64,000 nt of DNA from Desulfallas sp. Bu1-1 (GTDB lineage Bacteria; Bacillota; Desulfotomaculia; Desulfotomaculales; Desulfallaceae). Position numbers and translations under genes: made by a program. The DNA lies in NCBI RefSeq assembly GCF_015594625.1, contig NZ_JADNRQ010000001.1:310001-374000 (forward strand), given 5' to 3'. The notes under the pieces are model-generated. The model was given only the letters and a program-made list of their open reading frames with translations, searched no databases and was not told where the DNA came from. Positions 1-10,842 of this stretch are shown here, one piece after another. Position 1 is the first letter of the stretch. Every line of letters begins with the position of its first letter.

Positions 1-1887
<1,887 letters not shown>

Positions 1888-1890
1888 AAG

Positions 1891-1919
1891 GGGGTCAGGC
1901 CCTTCCTAACTGTAATAAC
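1891..1919 (+). repeat. REP-like repeat, copy 1 (variant)
   Basis: Starts GGGGTCAGGC and ends CTAACTGTAATAAC; the centre CCTTCC differs from the usual CTRTCG. It lies just behind the secA stop, as most other copies lie behind gene ends (22487, 23789, 26763, 27861, 53320). Confidence 0.75.
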
Positions 1920-2005
1920 TATATATTCTGATAAATTAATTATCACTCGGAACATGCATAATGTCATGATTTAAAGTATTCATAAATAAAAGGAGGAGAG
2001 AGAGT

Positions 2006-3116
2006 TTGTTCATTGAGCTGCGCAGGGAACTTGAGCCCCTGGTGAAGAAAATCGAAGATTTGAGGGTTTCTCTTTGACGTTGCCGGCAAGGAGCAAAAAA
2101 TAGCCGAGCTGGAACAGGAGATGGCCCGCCCGGGATTCTGGGACGACCCTTCCCGGGCCCAGGAAGTGACGCAGGCCCTGACCGGGCTCAGGGAGCGCAT
2201 CGCCGCCTTCGGCGAGCTTTCCGGGGCGCTGGAGGACCTGGAGGTGCTAATCGACCTGGGTGAAGAGGAGGATGACGAATCGCTGGCCGGGGAGGCCAGG
2301 TCGGCCCTGGCCGGTTTGCGCAAGCGGGTTGCAGATATGGAACTGCAGGTAATGCTCAGCGGCCCCTACGACAGCAACAACGCCATTGTTTCCTTGCACG
2401 CCGGGGCCGGCGGCACCGAAGCCCAGGACTGGGTGGAAATGCTGCTCCGGATGTACACCCGCTGGGCGGAAAACCGGCGGTTCAAGGTGAACATCATGGA
2501 TTTGCTGCCCGGCGACGAGGCGGGGGTGAAAAGTGTCACCTTCGGCGTGGCGGGCAGGAACGCGTACGGCTACCTGAAATCCGAAAAAGGGGTGCACCGG
2601 CTGGTGCGCATTTCCCCCTTTGACGCCGCGGGCCGCAGGCATACCTCCTTCGCTTCGGTGGACGTGCTGCCCGAGGTGCAGGACGACATCGATGTCGAAA
2701 TAAACCCGGAGGACTTAAAAATTGACACCTACCGGTCGGGCGGCGCCGGGGGACAGCACGTAAACAAGACCGATTCGGCGGTGCGCATCACCCACCTGCC
2801 CACCGGCATCGTGGTGCAGTGCCAGAACGAGCGCTCCCAGATTTCCAACCGCAATACCGCCATGAAACTGCTCAAAGCGAAGTTGATCGACCTGGAGATG
2901 CAGAAAAGGGAGGCCGAGCTGGCGGAAATGCGCGGTGAGCACCAGGAAATCGCCTGGGGCAGCCAGATTCGCTCCTACGTGTTCCACCCCTATTCCCTGG
3001 TGAAGGACCACCGCACCGGGGTGGAAGTGGGCAACGTGGAGGCCGTCATGGACGGCGAAATAGACGAATTCATCACGGCGTACCTGCGGGAGCAGGCCAA
3101 AAAGGGGCTGGCTTAG
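2006..3116 (+). CDS. prfB: Peptide chain release factor 2, programmed +1 frameshift
   Basis: RF2 recognises UAA and UGA stops and triggers peptide release on the ribosome. The first frame starts at TTG 2006, behind AGGAGGAG at 1991, and runs 23 codons to an in-frame TGA at 2075-2077. Reading continues by skipping one base: CTT at 2072 is followed by GAC at 2076, and this frame stays open to 3116, for about 369 residues in total, the normal RF2 length. The RF2-type SPF tripeptide (in [11 protein letters not shown]) and the catalytic GGQ loop ([16 protein letters not shown]) are both present. The ATG at 2121 gives a truncated protein and is not the start. Autoregulation follows from the UGA: low RF2 favours shifting. 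Confidence 0.96.
2063..2078 (+). promoter_or_regulatory. prfB: prfB +1 recoding site
   Basis: AGG GTT TCT CTT TGA C: an internal Shine-Dalgarno-like GAGGG just upstream of the slippery CTT and the TGA C stop context, the classic RF2 frameshift cassette. Confidence 0.95.
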
Positions 3117-3450
3117 CTGTAGGCGCCATGTTAAAAAAGCATCCTGTCGAACTGCAAAACTCCGCCGGGATAATCTTCCCCGGAGACTTTGTGGTGGTTA
3201 AGGATGCTTTTTTAATTACCGGCGCCTTCCGGAATATTACCCGGGAAGTACGGAAACAACATCTCATGCTAATGCTTTTTTCGATAGACAGGGAGGAATT
3301 ATTACAAAAACCAAGAATATATTGGCTGAAATGGGCGGGTATTTGGCAGGAGAAACGAACTGTGACGCCCCCCAACCGGCCGGAATATGATAGTGTAACC
3401 GGGAAAAGCTAAACTAAGGTATTCGCCGGGCCGACTGCGGGGAAATTATC
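3117..3450. other. Intergenic region with a long-arm inverted repeat
   Basis: No convincing gene. Fourteen bases at 3131-3144 (TTAAAAAAGCATCC) are the exact reverse complement of 3202-3215, enclosing a 57-base GC-rich loop. The structure could be a transcription stop or processing site behind prfB. A 94-codon frame at 3128-3412 begins inside the left arm, lacks a ribosome binding site and resembles nothing I know; I treat it as chance. Confidence 0.5.
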
Positions 3451-4308
3451 ATGTCTTGGAAACAACTGACGGAATTTTTCTGGGTAACCGCCGGGGTGGT
3501 GCTCACCGCCCTGGGGCTGGACCTGTTTTTGATTCCCAATAAAATCGCCGCCGGGGGAGTCAGCGGCATCGCCACCATCTTGCACTATGTCACCGGCTCG
3601 CCCGTGGGTATCACCATGCTGGCGCTGAACGTGCCGCTGTTTATCATGGGTATCTACCGGCTGGGGCTGACCTTCGGGTTTCGCTCCCTGTACGGCACCA
3701 TCAGCCTCTCCGCGGCGGTGGATTTTTTTGAACTGTTGGTGCCCGTGCCCACCAGGGACCCGCTGCTGGCCAGCCTGTTCGGGGGCGTGCTGGTGGGCCT
3801 GGGGCTGGGGCTTGTTTTCCGCTACCGGGGCACCACCGGGGGAACTGACCTGGCTGCGGCTATTGTACGCACCTACACCGGTATGAACATCGGCCAGCTT
3901 TTATTTCTGGTGGACGCTTCCGTGGTTCTGGCGGCGGGGTTCGTTTTCCATTCCTGGGAACTGGCCCTGTATGCCCTGATCACCATCTTCGTCACCGCCT
4001 GGGTGATCGACATGGTGCAGGAGGGCATCAGTTACGCCAAGGCATTTTTCATCATCTCCAACCGGATCGACGTCATTGCCGAAAAGGTCCTGAATGAACT
4101 GGGCCGGGGCGCCACCGCGCTCAAGGCGCGGGGGCTTTACACGGGCATGGACCGGGAAGTGATCCTGACCGTGGTCAACCGGTCGGAGGTCAGCCGGCTC
4201 AAGGAAATAGTCTACGGTGTCGATCCCCGGGCGTTTATCATCGTAGCCGATGTGCGGGAAGTGCTCGGGGAGGGTTTCAAAGAATGGTGCCGGGTGTTGA
4301 AAGGTTGA
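3451..4308 (+). CDS. YitT family membrane protein (DUF161 + DUF2179)
   Basis: Predicted inner-membrane protein of 285 residues with about five hydrophobic segments in the first 190 residues. The family hallmark IPNKIAAGGVSGIATIL lies near residue 30, and GLGLVFRYRGTTGGTDLAAAI marks the second repeat of the domain. The soluble C-terminal third (from about residue 195, KAFFIISNR...) matches the DUF2179 domain in length and in the pattern ending DPRAFIIVADVREVLGEGF. The function of the family is unknown; transport or a regulatory role is only guessed. ATG 3451 gives a start right at the first membrane segment, although its ribosome binding site is weak. Confidence 0.88.
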   Translation: MSWKQLTEFFWVTAGVVLTALGLDLFLIPNKIAAGGVSGIATILHYVTGSPVGITMLALNVPLFIMGIYRLGLTFGFRSLYGTISLSAAVDFFELLVPVPTRDPLLASLFGGVLVGLGLGLVFRYRGTTGGTDLAAAIVRTYTGMNIGQLLFLVDASVVLAAGFVFHSWELALYALITIFVTAWVIDMVQEGISYAKAFFIISNRIDVIAEKVLNELGRGATALKARGLYTGMDREVILTVVNRSEVSRLKEIVYGVDPRAFIIVADVREVLGEGFKEWCRVLKG

Positions 4309-4341
4309 AAGTTGTACTGAAACAATAGGAGGTCTTGGTAA

Positions 4342-5163
4342 ATGGAAGAACAGGCAGTAAAGCTGGAACGGTTGCGGGACAAGGCCCGGCAGATCAGGCG
4401 CCACATCGTGGCCATGGTGGGGGCGGCCGGGTCGGGGCACCCGGGCGGCTCCCTTTCGGCGGCCGATATTGTAACCGCGCTCTACTTTGATGTAATGCGT
4501 ATCGATCCCGGCAGGCCAAACTGGCCGGACCGGGACCGTTTCGTGCTTTCCAAGGGGCACGCCGCGCCGGTGCTCTACGCCGCCCTGGCCGAGCGGGGTT
4601 ATTTCCCGGTGGAGGATCTGCAAACGCTGCGCAAACTGGGCAGCCCGCTGCAGGGGCACCCCGACATGCGCAAGGTGCCGGGGGTGGAAATGTCCACCGG
4701 TTCACTGGGACAGGGCCTTTCGGCGGCCAACGGCATGGCCCTGGCCGGCAAGCTGGACGGCAAAGATTACCGGGTTTACGTGCTGTTGGGCGACGGCGAG
4801 ATCCAGGAGGGGCAGGTTTGGGAGGCCGCCATGGCCGCGGCGCACTATAAGCTGGATAACGTAATCGCCTTTTTGGATTATAACGGGCTGCAAATCGACG
4901 GCCCCATCGGGGAGGTCATGTCGCCCGAACCGGTGGCGGATAAATGGCGGGCCTTTGGCTGGGACGTGCAGGAAATTGACGGGCACGACATGGGCCGGAT
5001 TCTGGAGGCCGTCGCCCGGGCCCGGGAGGCGAAGGGCAAGCCAAGCATCATCATTGCCAGAACCGTCAAAGGCAAGGGCGTTTCCTTCATGGAAAACGAG
5101 GTGGGCTGGCACGGCTCGGCTCCCAAGCCCGAGCAGGTGGAACGGGCGCTGGCGGAACTATAG
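4342..5163 (+). CDS. Transketolase, N-terminal (TPP-binding) subunit
   Basis: First half of a split transketolase (pentose phosphate pathway; transfers two-carbon units between sugar phosphates using thiamine diphosphate). Of 273 residues, visible are [13 protein letters not shown] near residue 31, [16 protein letters not shown] near 67, and the TPP/Mg2+ motif [13 protein letters not shown] starting at 150 with its partner asparagine in [12 protein letters not shown]. It matches the N-terminal third to half of full-length enzymes. AGGAGGT lies just upstream of ATG 4342. The partner subunit is at 5425. Unusually, a ~240-bp interspersed repeat separates the two subunit genes. Confidence 0.94.
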   Translation: MEEQAVKLERLRDKARQIRRHIVAMVGAAGSGHPGGSLSAADIVTALYFDVMRIDPGRPNWPDRDRFVLSKGHAAPVLYAALAERGYFPVEDLQTLRKLGSPLQGHPDMRKVPGVEMSTGSLGQGLSAANGMALAGKLDGKDYRVYVLLGDGEIQEGQVWEAAMAAAHYKLDNVIAFLDYNGLQIDGPIGEVMSPEPVADKWRAFGWDVQEIDGHDMGRILEAVARAREAKGKPSIIIARTVKGKGVSFMENEVGWHGSAPKPEQVERALAEL

Positions 5164-5165
5164 CA

Positions 5166-5404
5166 AATTACTACGAGTTGCATGGTGGTCCGGCGGATTT
5201 CCGGAGTGAGTGGAGTGCCGGATGCGGTCCCCAGCCCGTCATATCCCCAAAGCTATGATCCCTTGGGGCGTGGAGAAGCAGGTTGGCGGTTTGCCGCAAG
5301 CGTTGACTAAAAGCCGCTTCGGCCACAAGGGTAAAATTACGAAACGAATGATCGATACCGCCGGAGCACGAATCAAGTACCGGTTTTTGAGAGAAATCAA
5401 GTTT
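5166..5404 (+). repeat. MITE-like element, copy A (diverged)
   Basis: Aligns with the best copy at 41378-41629: shared GGCGGATTTCCGGAGTGAGTGGAG, the AGCCCGTCATATCCC block, GCAAGCGTTGACTA, GTAAAATTACGAAACGAA, and the right end CCGGAGCAC...GGTTTTTG...AAATCAAG. The left terminal repeat is lost. The element fills the space between the two transketolase genes; a small frame inside it (5210-5428) is spurious. Confidence 0.8.
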
Positions 5405-5424
5405 AACCCCAGGAGGTTTTTATT

Positions 5425-6378
5425 ATGAGCGAAAAAATAGCCACCCGGGAGGCTTATGGGAAGGCGCTGGTCGAGCTGGGGGAAAGAAATACGGACGTGG
5501 TGGTGCTGGACGCCGACCTGTCCAAATCCACCAAGACCGCGGAGTTCGGCAAGAAATTCCCGCAGCGGTTTTTCGATATGGGCATTGCGGAGCAAAACAT
5601 GATGGGCACCGCCGCCGGCCTGGCCGCCGCGGGTAAGATTCCCTTCGCCAGCTCCTTCGCCGTGTTCGCCACCGGGCGGGTTTACGACCAGATCAGGAAC
5701 AGCATCGCCTATCCCCGTCTCAACGTCAAGATCGGCGCCAGCCATGCCGGTATCACCGTCGGCGAAGACGGCGCCTCCCACCAGTCGGTGGAGGACATCG
5801 CGCTGATGCGCTGTTTGCCCAACATGACGGTGTTTGTACCCGCCGACGCGGTGGAAACCAGGGCGGCGGTGCTGGCGGCGGCGGAAATCGACGGCCCGGT
5901 TTACATAAGATTGGGACGCTCCGGGGTGCCCGTACTGCATGACGCAAACAATTTTAAATTTGAGCCCGGCCGGGCGCTGGTGATGAGGGACGGCGACGAC
6001 GCCGCCATCATCGCCTGCGGCATTATGGTGGGCGCGGCCCTGGAGGCGGCGGAGCGGCTGGCCGCCGGGGGCGTCTCCGTGCGGGTGCTGGACATGCACA
6101 CCATCAAACCCCTGGACGTCCAGGCCGTGGTGGAAGCGGCCCGGGCCACGGGGGCGGTGGTCACCGCCGAAGAACACAGCATTATCGGAGGCCTGGGAAG
6201 CGCCGTGGCCGAGGCGCTGGCGGAGAATTGCCCCGTGCCCGTGCGCCGGGTGGGGGTGCGGGACACTTTCGGGGAATCGGGCAAGCCCCGGGAACTGCTG
6301 GAAAAATACGGCCTCACGCCGGAGGTTTTGGTGGAGGCGGTTAAGGAGGTTATCCGGCGCAAGCGCGATAAGTATTGA
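5425..6378 (+). CDS. Transketolase, C-terminal (pyrimidine-binding) subunit
   Basis: Second half of the split transketolase, 317 residues. The Pyr domain starts at residue 1 (KIATREAYGKALVELGE) with DADLSKSTKT and the cofactor-activating glutamate in RFFDMGIAEQNMMGTAAGLA. The histidine-containing GASHAGITVGEDGASHQSVEDIALMR segment follows, and the C-terminal transketolase domain runs from about residue 185. AGGAGG precedes ATG 5425. It must act with the 4342 subunit. The final bases run into a partial MITE-like remnant and then a terminator at 6439. Confidence 0.95.
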   Translation: MSEKIATREAYGKALVELGERNTDVVVLDADLSKSTKTAEFGKKFPQRFFDMGIAEQNMMGTAAGLAAAGKIPFASSFAVFATGRVYDQIRNSIAYPRLNVKIGASHAGITVGEDGASHQSVEDIALMRCLPNMTVFVPADAVETRAAVLAAAEIDGPVYIRLGRSGVPVLHDANNFKFEPGRALVMRDGDDAAIIACGIMVGAALEAAERLAAGGVSVRVLDMHTIKPLDVQAVVEAARATGAVVTAEEHSIIGGLGSAVAEALAENCPVPVRRVGVRDTFGESGKPRELLEKYGLTPEVLVEAVKEVIRRKRDKY

Positions 6379-6380
6379 TT

Positions 6381-6426
6381 TACGCCGGAGCACCGGGTAC
6401 AAGTACCGGTTTTTGCGGCAAAACCA
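6381..6426 (+). repeat. MITE-like element, right-end fragment (copy B)
   Basis: CGCCGGAGCACC...GTACCGGTTTTTGCGGCAAAACCA matches only the right end of the 250-bp element. It sits immediately behind the transketolase stop. Confidence 0.65.
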
Positions 6427-6438
6427 TTGTGATAACAA

Positions 6439-6490
6439 AAGGCAACTGTAAACCTTGGAAGCTGGCGGTTTGCGGTTGCCTTAATTATTT
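6439..6490 (+). terminator. Rho-independent terminator after transketolase
   Basis: AAGGCAAC (6439) pairs with GTTGCCTT (ending 6482), extended by TAAACC/GGTTT, and is followed by an AATTATTTT tract. Confidence 0.75.
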
Positions 6491-6677
6491 TCGGGTGGAG
6501 ACTAAATTCCTCATTTTTTTGTCTTATTTAAAAAGCTGCCATTTATTTTAATTGATCCGGCGGAAGAAAAAGGATTTTCCGGATCTTCGTCGAAAGGTGC
6601 AATATTCCAACAGGAATTATTGTTTAAGGTGTCGAACTAAAAAAACTATCACAAAGATTGGCATTTGAGGTGCTTAA

Positions 6678-7364
6678 ATGATCCAGCTGTATAATGTTTC
6701 CAAAATCTACCCAAACGGAGTCAAGGCCCTCAACGATGTTACCCTGCACATTAAAAAGGGGGAATTTGTGTTTCTGGTCGGTCCCAGCGGTGCGGGCAAG
6801 TCAACCCTGACCAAGTTGATTTGCCGGGAGGAACTGCCCAGCCGGGGCCAGGTGCTTGTCAACGGCCGCAACGTGGCCCGGATGAAAAACCGGGATGTTC
6901 CCCACCTGCGGCGCAAGATCGGGATGGTGTTTCAGGACTTTCGCCTGATCCCGAATAAAACTGTTTATGAAAACGTGGCCTTCGCCCTGGAAGTGACCGG
7001 CGCGTCCAGCAAGGAAATCAAAAAAGTGGTGCCCACGGTTCTGCGCATGGTGGGGCTGGAAAAAAAGGCCGGCATGCTGCCCGCGCATCTTTCGGGCGGC
7101 GAGCAGCAGCGCACCAGTGTGGCCAGGGCTATTGTGAATAATCCCGTGCTGCTCCTGGCGGACGAGCCGACGGGCAACCTCGATCCCGAGACCTCCTGGG
7201 AATTAATGAAGCTGTTTCTCGACATCAACCGCCGGGGTACCACCATCGTCATGGCCACGCACGCCTGGGACATTGTGGACAGCATGAAAAAAAGGGTGGT
7301 GGCCCTGAGCAACGGCTGCATCATCCGGGACGAGGAAGGCGGGGTTTACGGCTATGAATGTTAA
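6678..7364 (+). CDS. ftsE: Cell-division ABC-type ATPase FtsE
   Basis: ATPase that with FtsX controls peptidoglycan hydrolases; it acts at the inner face of the membrane. At 228 residues it is the normal FtsE length. Walker A GPSGAGKST is at 35-43, the Q-loop is in MVFQDFRL, the signature LSGGEQQR follows, and Walker B is LLLADEPTGNLD with the H-switch in MATHAWD. The last 11 bases overlap ftsX, so translation is coupled. Downstream are the M23 coiled-coil factor and ctp protease, the same functional group as in Bacillus. Confidence 0.96.
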   Translation: MIQLYNVSKIYPNGVKALNDVTLHIKKGEFVFLVGPSGAGKSTLTKLICREELPSRGQVLVNGRNVARMKNRDVPHLRRKIGMVFQDFRLIPNKTVYENVAFALEVTGASSKEIKKVVPTVLRMVGLEKKAGMLPAHLSGGEQQRTSVARAIVNNPVLLLADEPTGNLDPETSWELMKLFLDINRRGTTIVMATHAWDIVDSMKKRVVALSNGCIIRDEEGGVYGYEC

Positions 7365-8241
7365 CACGCTCAAATATTACTTCCGCGAATCCACCCGGTC
7401 CGTATTGCGCAACAGCTGGCTGTCCGTGGCGTCGGTGGGGACCATTATCATTTCGTTGCTGATCCTGGGCAGTTCATTGCTGCTGGTGCTGAACGTGCGC
7501 CACATCGTTTCCACCGTGGAATCCAGCCTGGAGATAACGGTTTTTCTCGAAGACGGGCTGGATGAGGAAGCCCTGAAGCGAATGGAGGAGGAAATCAAAT
7601 TTGTACCCGGGGTGGCCCGGGTGGAATTTGTCACCAAGGAGCAGGCCCTGGAGGATTTAAAGGAAAGTTTCGGCGATAAGGCCGATATTTTAAGCGGGCT
7701 GGAAAAGGACAACCCGCTGCCCAACTCCTTCCGTATCAAAACCAGCGAGGCCGAAATGGTGCCCAGGGCGGCGCGGCAGCTGGAAAAGCTGGAGGGCGTG
7801 GAACAGGTTCGTTACGGGCAGGGCGTGGTGGAAAAGCTGTTATCCCTGACCCACTGGGTGCGGATTTGGGGATCGCTGACTTTAGTGGTGCTGGGAGCCG
7901 CCGCCGTGTTCCTGATTGCCACCACCATTCGCATGTCCGTATTCGCCCGGAGGCGTGAAATCGGCATCATGAAAATGCTGGGTGCGACGAACTTTTTCGT
8001 GCGCATGCCTTTTATGCTGGAAGGCATGATGCTGGGACTGGCCGGCGGGCTGGTGGCCGCGCTGATCATATATTTCGGCTACCTTTCCCTGTTGAACAAA
8101 GTGGCGGTGACACTGCCGTTTATTCAGCTGGTTAATGACCCGCAGACCCTGTACAGGGTGCTGGGCGGCCTGCTGGGGTTGGGCTTTGGTATCGGTGCCG
8201 TGGGCAGCGCCATATCGCTGCACCGCTTTTTACGGGTATGA
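7354..8241 (+). CDS. ftsX: Cell-division permease-like protein FtsX
   Basis: Membrane partner of FtsE, 295 residues. There is one transmembrane helix near residues 20-45, then an extracellular domain (about 50-165) that in this family contacts coiled-coil hydrolase activators. Three further helices in the C-terminal half carry the FtsX permease pattern RRREIGIMKMLGATNFFVRMPFMLEGMMLGLAGG. The start ATG 7354 lies inside ftsE. The gene just downstream encodes the expected partner, a coiled-coil M23 protein. Confidence 0.95.
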   Translation: MNVNTLKYYFRESTRSVLRNSWLSVASVGTIIISLLILGSSLLLVLNVRHIVSTVESSLEITVFLEDGLDEEALKRMEEEIKFVPGVARVEFVTKEQALEDLKESFGDKADILSGLEKDNPLPNSFRIKTSEAEMVPRAARQLEKLEGVEQVRYGQGVVEKLLSLTHWVRIWGSLTLVVLGAAAVFLIATTIRMSVFARRREIGIMKMLGATNFFVRMPFMLEGMMLGLAGGLVAALIIYFGYLSLLNKVAVTLPFIQLVNDPQTLYRVLGGLLGLGFGIGAVGSAISLHRFLRV

Positions 8242-8271
8242 TTATTGCCGCTTGAATGGAGGGGGCGTTGT

Positions 8272-9396
8272 TTGCGTTCGGGTTGGAAAAAGAAATTGAC
8301 GGCTATTATGCTGGCGACAGCCCTGGTTACCGGCTACGGCACGGCGTATGGCGCCAGCCTGGAGCAAATGCTGCAGCAAACCAGGGAAAAACTGCAGCAA
8401 ACCAAGCAGCAGGAAACTAGCAAAAGAAAAGAAATCAAGTCGTATACCAGTGAAATTACGGCGCTGGACCGGGACATCAATCTTAAAACCCGGGAGATAA
8501 ACAATCTCAGCAACCAGCTGGACCTGGCGCTGGCGCGCCTGGAAAAAAATGAAAAGGAACTGAAACAGGCCGAGGATGACCTGCAGGAAAGCACCGAGGA
8601 ACTGCACAAGAGGGTGCGGGGCATGTATGAAAACGGTACCGTGCACTACCTCGAGGTGCTGCTGGCCTCCCGCGACTTCGGGGATTTTCTCAACCGTTAC
8701 GAATTGCTCAAGCGGGTAGTGGCCAGGGATGCCAATGTGGTGGAAGAAGTGGAAGCCCAGAAGAAGGCGCTGGAGGAAAAAAGGCAGGCGCTGCAGCGGC
8801 AGAAGGAAAGTATCGCCGCGCTGCTCAGGCAGCAGGAGGCGGCGCGCCGGGACCTGGCTTCCAGGAGCGAGGAGAAGCGGCAGCTTTTGGCCCAGGCCAA
8901 GCATGATTTAAACAAGTACCAGCAAGAGGTTGAGCGGCTGGAGGAGCAAGAGGAAGCGCTGATCCAAAGCATCGCCCGCCAGAGGGCCGGCAACCAGCCG
9001 GCGGCCACGGGGGCTTACGCCTGGCCGCTTCCCGGGTATACTTCAATTTCCTCGTCCTTTGGCTATCGCATCCACCCGATTTTAAAATATAACAAACTGC
9101 ATACCGGTATCGACATTCCGGCGCCTTCGGGGACCACCGTGGTGGCCACCCAGAGCGGGCGGGTGATCAACGTCAGTTACATGACCGGTTACGGCAACGT
9201 GGTGATGATCGACCACGGCGGAGGAATTACTTCGCTGTATGCTCACCTGTCCGCCCAGCTGGTCGGCGAGGGGGCCACGGTTGCCAAGGGCCAGGCCATC
9301 GCCCGGGTTGGCAGCACCGGTTACTCCACCGGGCCGCACTTGCACTTTGAAATCAGGCAAAACGGCACGCCGGTCAATCCCAGGAATTACGTATAG
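8272..9396 (+). CDS. Coiled-coil M23 (LytM) murein hydrolase/activator, EnvC-like
   Basis: Secreted peptidoglycan hydrolase or hydrolase activator, probably controlled by FtsEX. I choose TTG 8272, six bases behind GGAGGGGG, giving 374 residues that begin MRSGWKKK followed by a hydrophobic signal peptide ending near AYGAS; the in-frame TTG at 8245 lies upstream of that ribosome binding site. Residues about 30-235 are heptad-rich coiled coil full of E, K, Q and R. The C-terminal peptidase M23 domain carries [16 protein letters not shown] and the second zinc motif [17 protein letters not shown], so the metal site looks intact and the domain may be an active endopeptidase rather than a pure activator. 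Confidence 0.92.
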   Translation: MRSGWKKKLTAIMLATALVTGYGTAYGASLEQMLQQTREKLQQTKQQETSKRKEIKSYTSEITALDRDINLKTREINNLSNQLDLALARLEKNEKELKQAEDDLQESTEELHKRVRGMYENGTVHYLEVLLASRDFGDFLNRYELLKRVVARDANVVEEVEAQKKALEEKRQALQRQKESIAALLRQQEAARRDLASRSEEKRQLLAQAKHDLNKYQQEVERLEEQEEALIQSIARQRAGNQPAATGAYAWPLPGYTSISSSFGYRIHPILKYNKLHTGIDIPAPSGTTVVATQSGRVINVSYMTGYGNVVMIDHGGGITSLYAHLSAQLVGEGATVAKGQAIARVGSTGYSTGPHLHFEIRQNGTPVNPRNYV

Positions 9397-9405
9397 AGAA
9401 AACAC

Positions 9406-9450
9406 AGGGGACAGGCAATTATTAAAAAGGGAAGCCTGTCCCCTTATTTT
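9406..9450 (+). terminator. Rho-independent terminator
   Basis: AGGGGACAGGC at 9406-9416 pairs with GCCTGTCCCCTT at 9434-9445, followed by ATTTT. It ends the ftsEX-M23 transcript. Confidence 0.85.
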
Positions 9451-9579
9451 CCGCGCCATGGCGTACTGCCCAATTTGTTTTGGCTTTTCGATATCCGTAT
9501 TTATCTTGTAATTCACACTGCCATAATGTAGTATAATATGGTATGCTGATTTTAACGGATAATGGCAGGTGGAATTTTA

Positions 9580-10737
9580 ATGTACGGATACGGCAGGTAT
9601 AACAGGACGAACAGGTTATCCCGCTGGCTGACGGTGCTGGCTGTTCTTTTTTTTGTTGTTTTTCTGCTGGCGGGAATAATTATAGGTAGCAACTACAAAC
9701 ATGCCGGCAACCTGGTGAAAGTAATTTCCCTGATCCGAACCCAGTATATCGAACCGGTGGATACCACCACTTTGATTGACGGAGCCATCAGGGGCATGGT
9801 GGAATCGCTGCAGGATCCCTACTCGGTATACCTGGACCAGACAACATACAAGCAACTGCAGGAACAGATCCGCGGCTCCTTCGGCGGCCTGGGCATCCTG
9901 GTGGGGGTTAAGGACGAATACTTGACCGTGGCGCGGGTTTTCCGGGATACGCCCGCCGCCAGGGAGGGGGTGCGGGCCGGTGACCGCATTATTATGATCG
10001 ACGGCAAGGACGTCCGGGGCATCGACCTGGAAACCGCCATCGGGTTGATGCGCGGCCCTGTGGGTACAAAGGTAAAATTAAGCCTGCTGCGGGAGGGCCT
10101 GGCCAAGCCCCTGGAGGTAAGTATTACCCGGGAGGAAATCAGCGTGCCCACCGTGGAGGGCAAGCTGTTGCCGAATACCCGCACCGGCTATATCATCATC
10201 ACCCAGTTTAATGAAAAGACGCCGGACGAAATGCTGGAGACGCTTTCCCGTTTACGCAACCAGGGCATGCGGGGATTGATCCTGGACTTGCGGGATAATC
10301 CCGGCGGCGAATTGATCTCAGCCACCCGGGTAGCCGACAATTTCGTGCCCAAGGGGCCGGTGGTGTTTATTGAATACAGTTCGGGCAACACTGAGGTAAA
10401 GGAAGCGGACGATTATTACCTGCGTTTGCCCCTGGCCGTGCTGGTCAATGAAGGCAGCGCCAGCGCCGCCGAAATTCTGGCCGGCGCCATCAAGGACACC
10501 AAGGCGGGTGTGCTGGTGGGAACCAGGACTTTCGGCAAGGGCATCGTGCAAACAGTATTCCCCCTGGATAACGGGGCCGGCCTCAAATTGACCACCGCCC
10601 GCTACCTGACCCCGGGCAAACATGATATTCACAAGAAGGGCGTGCAGCCGGACGTTGTAGTGGAAGACAGGGAGGACCTTCCGGGCGACGAGCAGCTTAA
10701 TAAAGCGCTGGAATTGATCGAGCAAAAATTGCAGTAA
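9580..10737 (+). CDS. C-terminal processing peptidase (S41, PDZ), CtpA/CtpB-like
   Basis: Membrane-anchored serine protease of 385 residues acting outside the cytoplasm. ATG 9580 is preferred over ATG 9562 because AGGTGG lies seven bases before it. An N-terminal hydrophobic anchor spans roughly residues 15-38. A PDZ domain follows (SFGGLGILVGVKDEYLTVARVF... GVRAGDRIIMIDGKDV), then the S41 catalytic domain with LILDLRDNPGG, the nucleophile serine in VNEGSASAAEILAGA and the lysine in GTRTFGKGIVQT. In Bacillus the ftsEX-ctpB-minJ order is the same. A TATAAT box at 9532 suggests its own promoter. Confidence 0.93.
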   Translation: MYGYGRYNRTNRLSRWLTVLAVLFFVVFLLAGIIIGSNYKHAGNLVKVISLIRTQYIEPVDTTTLIDGAIRGMVESLQDPYSVYLDQTTYKQLQEQIRGSFGGLGILVGVKDEYLTVARVFRDTPAAREGVRAGDRIIMIDGKDVRGIDLETAIGLMRGPVGTKVKLSLLREGLAKPLEVSITREEISVPTVEGKLLPNTRTGYIIITQFNEKTPDEMLETLSRLRNQGMRGLILDLRDNPGGELISATRVADNFVPKGPVVFIEYSSGNTEVKEADDYYLRLPLAVLVNEGSASAAEILAGAIKDTKAGVLVGTRTFGKGIVQTVFPLDNGAGLKLTTARYLTPGKHDIHKKGVQPDVVVEDREDLPGDEQLNKALELIEQKLQ

Positions 10738-10842
10738 TCCGAAAGCAACCGGTTTGCCCCCGGTCTGTTTCGTTTAATTGGTGCCGGGGCGACCCCTGAG
10801 ACGATGACTTGTGAAAAAAGGAATTTTTGCGGGGTGATGTAG

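Noticed and set aside
3128-3412. 94-codon plus-strand frame after prfB
   Set aside because: Starts inside an inverted-repeat arm, lacks a ribosome binding site and matches no family; kept only as a note.
5210-5428. 72-codon frame between the transketolase genes (and 22559-22759)
   Set aside because: Lies within MITE-like copies; the frame is not kept open in the other copies.
5239-6438. 399-codon minus-strand frame across the second transketolase gene
   Set aside because: Runs through the MITE fragments and opposite a clear enzyme gene; composition is that of a shadow.
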